NCBI GenBank assembly: GCA_028698335.1
Contig: JAQVDP010000023.1
Span: 1-44,987, forward strand
Direction of reading: 5' to 3'
Length of the DNA: 44,987 nt
Source of the DNA: Nevskiales bacterium
Lineage (GTDB): Bacteria > Pseudomonadota > Gammaproteobacteria > Nevskiales > Nevskiaceae
The stretch's first letter is position 1. The number at the start of each line of letters is the position of its first letter. The position numbers were made by a program, and so were the translations under genes. Shown here one piece after another: positions 42,274-44,987 of this stretch. Under the pieces are notes generated by a model that was not told where the DNA came from, searched no databases, and was given only the letters and a program-made list of their open reading frames with translations.

Positions 42274-42921
42274 ATGAGCCGTTCCCCCGCCGATCAGCCG
42301 CCCAAGCGCCGGTATGACAACCGCCAGCGGGCGCAGCAGGCGTCCCGCACCCGCAACGCCATCCTGCAGGCCCTGGCCGAGCAACTGGTGACCCGCAATT
42401 CCGGTGACTTCTCGGTGGCGGACGCGGCGCAGCAGGCCGGTGTCACGCCGCGGACCGTGTTCCGCTACTTTCCGACCAAGGAGCTGATGCTCGAAGCGGT
42501 GTCGGAATGGGTGCTGCAGATCACCGGCAAGGTCCGGATTCCGGAGGCGCCGGACCAGTTCGGCGAGGCCGTCGTCGACAGTTTCGAGATGTTCGAGGCC
42601 AACGCCGACCTGATGCGCGCGCTGCTGCTGTCCGATCTGGGACGTGGGGTCCGCTCGCGGCTGAGCCCGCGTCGGCGGGAGGGCGTCGGGCAGGCACTGG
42701 ACCCCGCGGTCAGCCGGCTGACGCCGGCGCAGGCCAGGGCGGTCAAGGCGGTGCTGATGCACCTGCTCACCGCCGAGGCGTGGTGGCAGATCCGCGACGG
42801 CTTCGGCGTCGACGGCCGGAAGTCGGCAACGGTCATCGCGTGGCTGGCGCAACTGGCGCTGCGCGCGCTGGCGAATGGCGACGACCCGTTCGCCGGGGGC
42901 GACGACCGGCTCAGCCGCTGA
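42274..42921 (+). CDS. TetR-family transcriptional regulator
   Basis: About 215 residues. The N-terminal helix-turn-helix is clear: RNAILQALAEQLV, FSVADAAQQAGVTPRTVFRYFPTKELM. The C-terminal ligand domain is helical, with FEMFEANADLMRALLLSDLG. ATG 42274 is used; GTG 42265 is in frame and an in-frame stop at 42256 rules out longer starts. No good ribosome site stands before either. The gene is divergent from the VOC/lipoprotein unit, so it may repress it. The 3' end overlaps the opposite-strand diguanylate cyclase by 11 bases. The ligand is unknown. Confidence 0.85.
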   Translation: MSRSPADQPPKRRYDNRQRAQQASRTRNAILQALAEQLVTRNSGDFSVADAAQQAGVTPRTVFRYFPTKELMLEAVSEWVLQITGKVRIPEAPDQFGEAVVDSFEMFEANADLMRALLLSDLGRGVRSRLSPRRREGVGQALDPAVSRLTPAQARAVKAVLMHLLTAEAWWQIRDGFGVDGRKSATVIAWLAQLALRALANGDDPFAGGDDRLSR

Positions 42922-43738
42922 CGACGCGGTTGCGTCCGCTCTGCTTGGCCTGGTACAGCGCCGCGTCGGCGTCCGCGACCAGTTCCTCGACCGTCGTGGT
43001 GGCCTGACTCGCACCGGCGACACCGATGCTGACCGTCAGCCGGATTTCGCTGCGCTCGCCGTGCTGGCTGGTGATGATCAGTTTGTGGGATTCGACCTGC
43101 TGACGGATACGCTCGGCCAGGACGGCCGCGGTGGCCATCGGCGTCTGCGGCGCGATGACCATGAATTCCTCGCCGCCGTAGCGGGCGGCGATATCCGACT
43201 GGCGCACGATCTGGAGCAGCAGCTTGCCGAGATAACTCAAGGCCAGATCGCCTGCCGGGTGGCCATGCTCGTCGTTGACGCGCTTGAAGTGATCGATGTC
43301 GACCATCAGGACAGTCAGCGGCGCCCCGTAACGCCGCGCGCGGGACAGCTCTTCTTCGAGGCGGCGATCGAGATAGCGCCGGTTGTAGAGCCCGGTGAGC
43401 GGATCGGTGATGGTCTGCTGCTCCAGCAGCGAGACGCGGCGCAGTCCGATGGCCGTCTGGATCGACAGGCGCGCGGTCAGAATGACGAAACAGGCGCCGC
43501 AGAAGAAGACGGCAGGCACGATCAGGCTCATCCCGTCCGGTTCGGTCGGCTGCAGCGCGAAGACGATTGCATAGGCGACATAGCCCACGATGAAGCTGCA
43601 GATCAGGGCCGCGAGTGCGAACCATCGCTGGCGGATCTTGCCGGAGGGGAGCTGGTCGATGACGGCCTTGACCGGTGCCAGCGAGGCGACCAGTACGAGG
43701 ATCCCCGCGATCACCAGCGCTTCTGCCAGTAACTTCAT
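42911..43738 (-). CDS. Membrane-bound diguanylate cyclase (GGDEF)
   Basis: 275 residues. Three N-terminal membrane helices (about 5-22, 40-62, 70-90) precede a short coiled coil and a complete GGDEF domain: TDPLTGLYNRRYLD, VDIDHFKRVNDEHGH, and the active site GGEEF at 188-192. An RxxD inhibitory site (RQSD, 179-182) stands at the canonical five residues before it, so product inhibition by c-di-GMP is expected. It joins two GTP into c-di-GMP at the inner membrane. The sensor is only the membrane segment, with no separate input domain. ATG 43738 is chosen; a longer frame upstream to 43819 has no support. Confidence 0.92.
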   Translation of the reverse strand: MKLLAEALVIAGILVLVASLAPVKAVIDQLPSGKIRQRWFALAALICSFIVGYVAYAIVFALQPTEPDGMSLIVPAVFFCGACFVILTARLSIQTAIGLRRVSLLEQQTITDPLTGLYNRRYLDRRLEEELSRARRYGAPLTVLMVDIDHFKRVNDEHGHPAGDLALSYLGKLLLQIVRQSDIAARYGGEEFMVIAPQTPMATAAVLAERIRQQVESHKLIITSQHGERSEIRLTVSIGVAGASQATTTVEELVADADAALYQAKQSGRNRVVSG

Positions 43739-43782
43739 GTCGTTTCGTCTTTCCGCCGCATGGGCGGGTCGGGTGCATATCG

Positions 43783-43801
43783 GTCCGCACTGAATGCGGA
43801 C
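43783..43801. terminator. Short perfect hairpin between permease and cyclase
   Basis: GTCCGCA (43783-43789) pairs with TGCGGAC (43795-43801) over a five-base loop, in the 111-base space downstream of the leftward permease gene. No T-run. It could end the permease transcript or be a structured leader of the cyclase. Confidence 0.35.
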
Positions 43802-43849
43802 GCGCCAGTTTAGCGGCAAAGCCGGCGGCGCTGGTCGGGGCGGTGCGGC

Positions 43850-44947
43850 TCAGTCGGTCCGGGGTGTGAGCCGCAGCGTGCGTCCGCTGATCCAGCGGAA
43901 CGAGCCCTCGATGCCGGCGCTGAGTGCGAGCATTCCCGCGAGAATCCACAGCTGCGACGGCGCACGGGTCGCGCTGTGCCAGATCAGGCTGGCCAGCGCG
44001 CCCAGGCACAGCGCCGCACCGATGATCGAGATCCAGCGCCGCCCCCCGGTCGCGTCCGCCAGCCTGGCGTGTGCGAGATTGACGGCGGCGAAGATCAGCA
44101 GGAAGCCGGCGCTGCCCATCGTCGACAGGCTCGACAGGTCGATGCCGTTGGCGATGACGACGGTCGCGCCGGCGGTGATCAGCAGGCCCTCGATCGGGGT
44201 GTTCCAGACCTTGTGGGCCATCCACCGCGGCAGCTCGCCATCCTTGGCGATGACGTAGCTCAGGCGCGCCGCGCCGTAGACGGTGGCGTTGATTGCCGAC
44301 GCAGTCGACAGCAGCGCGGCGATCGTGATCAGCAGGTAGCCGGTCTGTCCGAGGAAGGGGCGCGCGGCGGCGGCCAGCGCGTAGTCCTTGGCAGCGACGA
44401 TGCGATCCGTCGGCAGCGTGCCGATCGTGACCAGCGCCACGCCGATGTACAGGACGATCACGAAGCCGACCGACGCGTAGAACGCGCGCGGCAGCGTTCG
44501 CGCCGGCGACCGCACGTCGCCCGCGGTGTTGGCGATCAGCTCGAAGCCCTCGTAGGCGATGAAGATGATCATGCCGCCGGCGATCAGGCTTGGCAGCGGC
44601 GCCCAGTTGGCAGGCGCGATGCGGGCGGTGTCGATCCCGGTGGCGCCGGCGCCGACGAACAGCAGCAGGATCGCCAGCTTCAGGATCACGATCAGCTCCT
44701 CGGCCTCGCCGATCAGACGGGCCGACAGCAGGTTCAGACCGGTCAGCGTCAGCACCGAGGCGGTGATCAGGATGTGTTTCCAGAGCGTCTGGTCGGCGTC
44801 CGGGAACAGCGTCGAGCCGTAGCTGCCGAACGCGTAGGCGTAGATCGACAACATCACGATGTGAGACCGCTGCGTAACTGCGGAATATTGGCGCGTGTAG
44901 ACGCGTTGATTTGATTTTTGATAGTTCTGACGATTTTGGGCGCGCAC
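43850..44947 (-). pseudogene. APC-superfamily amino-acid permease, 5' truncated by insertion
   Basis: The frame of 365 residues is open, but only from about residue 31 (VMLSIYAYAFGSYG) does it look like an amino-acid permease. The matched part has about ten membrane helices, including GGMIIFIAYEGFELIANTAGD (short), LLSTASAINATVYGAARLSYV and KVWNTPIEGLL. In family members this region begins near residue 85-90, so helices 1-2 are missing. The first 30 residues (MRAQNRQNYQKSNQRVYTRQ...) come from the AT-richer terminal segment. The permease is likely non-functional. An alternative is an uncommon short isoform, which I consider less likely. Confidence 0.65.
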
Positions 44948-44987
44948 CTGTGCTGAATTTCGCCGTTACCGGGCATTTTCTGCCCAG
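44860..44987. mobile_element. AT-richer foreign segment at the window end, putative IS end
   Basis: From about TGTGAGACC (44860) to the last base, composition drops clearly and permease homology stops. Repeat-like TGCG..TGCG motifs and a GGGCA/TGCCC stem (44971-44985) lie inside. No transposase frame is visible in 128 bases. A mobile-element terminus is inferred from the truncated gene; the family cannot be named. Confidence 0.5.

Noticed and set aside
44971-44985. Intrinsic terminator
   Set aside because: The stem is only five bases and no gene end or T-run is associated with it.
1-44987. CRISPR array, tRNA, rRNA or prophage
   Set aside because: No regularly spaced direct repeats, no RNA-gene signatures and no phage structural genes were seen.

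Overview
The window is GC-rich and densely coded, with many 4-20 base gene overlaps and frequent GTG starts. Wax-ester synthase, DUF1302 porin-like proteins, a DUF3149 mini-protein, a LolA-like carrier and many lipid or steroid enzymes fit a lipid-metabolising gammaproteobacterium, perhaps of the Nevskiales/Solimonadaceae type. That placement is inference; no rRNA or other marker gene is present. Both ends look mobile. Bases 1-127 are the right end of an IS3-family element, and about 44860-44987 is an AT-richer segment that replaces the start of an amino-acid permease. The window may therefore be a contig broken at repeats.

Layout. 1-4059: a damaged defence-type locus, with an IS3 end fused to the C-terminal part of a DNA methyltransferase, then an intact PLD-plus-SNF2 helicase. 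4087-6356 (minus): a novel lipoprotein with an overlapping multi-pass membrane protein. 6387-10542: AraC regulator, HSL-type esterase and propionyl-CoA synthetase. 10543-10729: hairpins and a repeat end shared with 34608-34650. 10730-13932: two SDRs, a PTPS/QueD-like protein and a lipoprotein lipase. 14100-18202: ABC ATPase, FtsX-type permease, LolA-like periplasmic protein and outer-membrane barrel, a plausible complete trans-envelope route. 18335-20888: ferredoxin-type reductase and a beta-lactamase-fold esterase. 20904-22661 (minus): a paralogue of the first lipoprotein. 22821-24543 (minus): DUF3149 protein and wax-ester synthase/DGAT. 24867-28818: two tandem DUF1302 proteins with a shared upstream box. 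28864-30280: two-domain flavin reductase and a Cys-rich membrane protein. 30415-33522 (minus): DUF1214 protein, sulfotransferase and SDR operon. 33641-36465 (minus): histidine kinase and double-receiver regulator, separated by a 43-base MITE-like insertion. 36775-38131: SnoaL-like protein and a steroid 5-alpha-reductase homologue. 38119-43738: SET protein, transglutaminase-like protein, solute-binding lipoprotein, large lipoprotein, VOC protein, TetR regulator and diguanylate cyclase. 43850-44947: truncated permease.

The recurrent theme is uptake, activation, reduction, sulfation, storage and envelope transport of hydrophobic compounds. The best candidates for under-described biology are the four-gene envelope operon (14100-18202), the paralogous lipoprotein family (4087-5736 and 20904-22661), the DUF1302 pair with its common promoter box, and the CTAG-flanked mini-element. 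No rRNA, tRNA or CRISPR array was seen.
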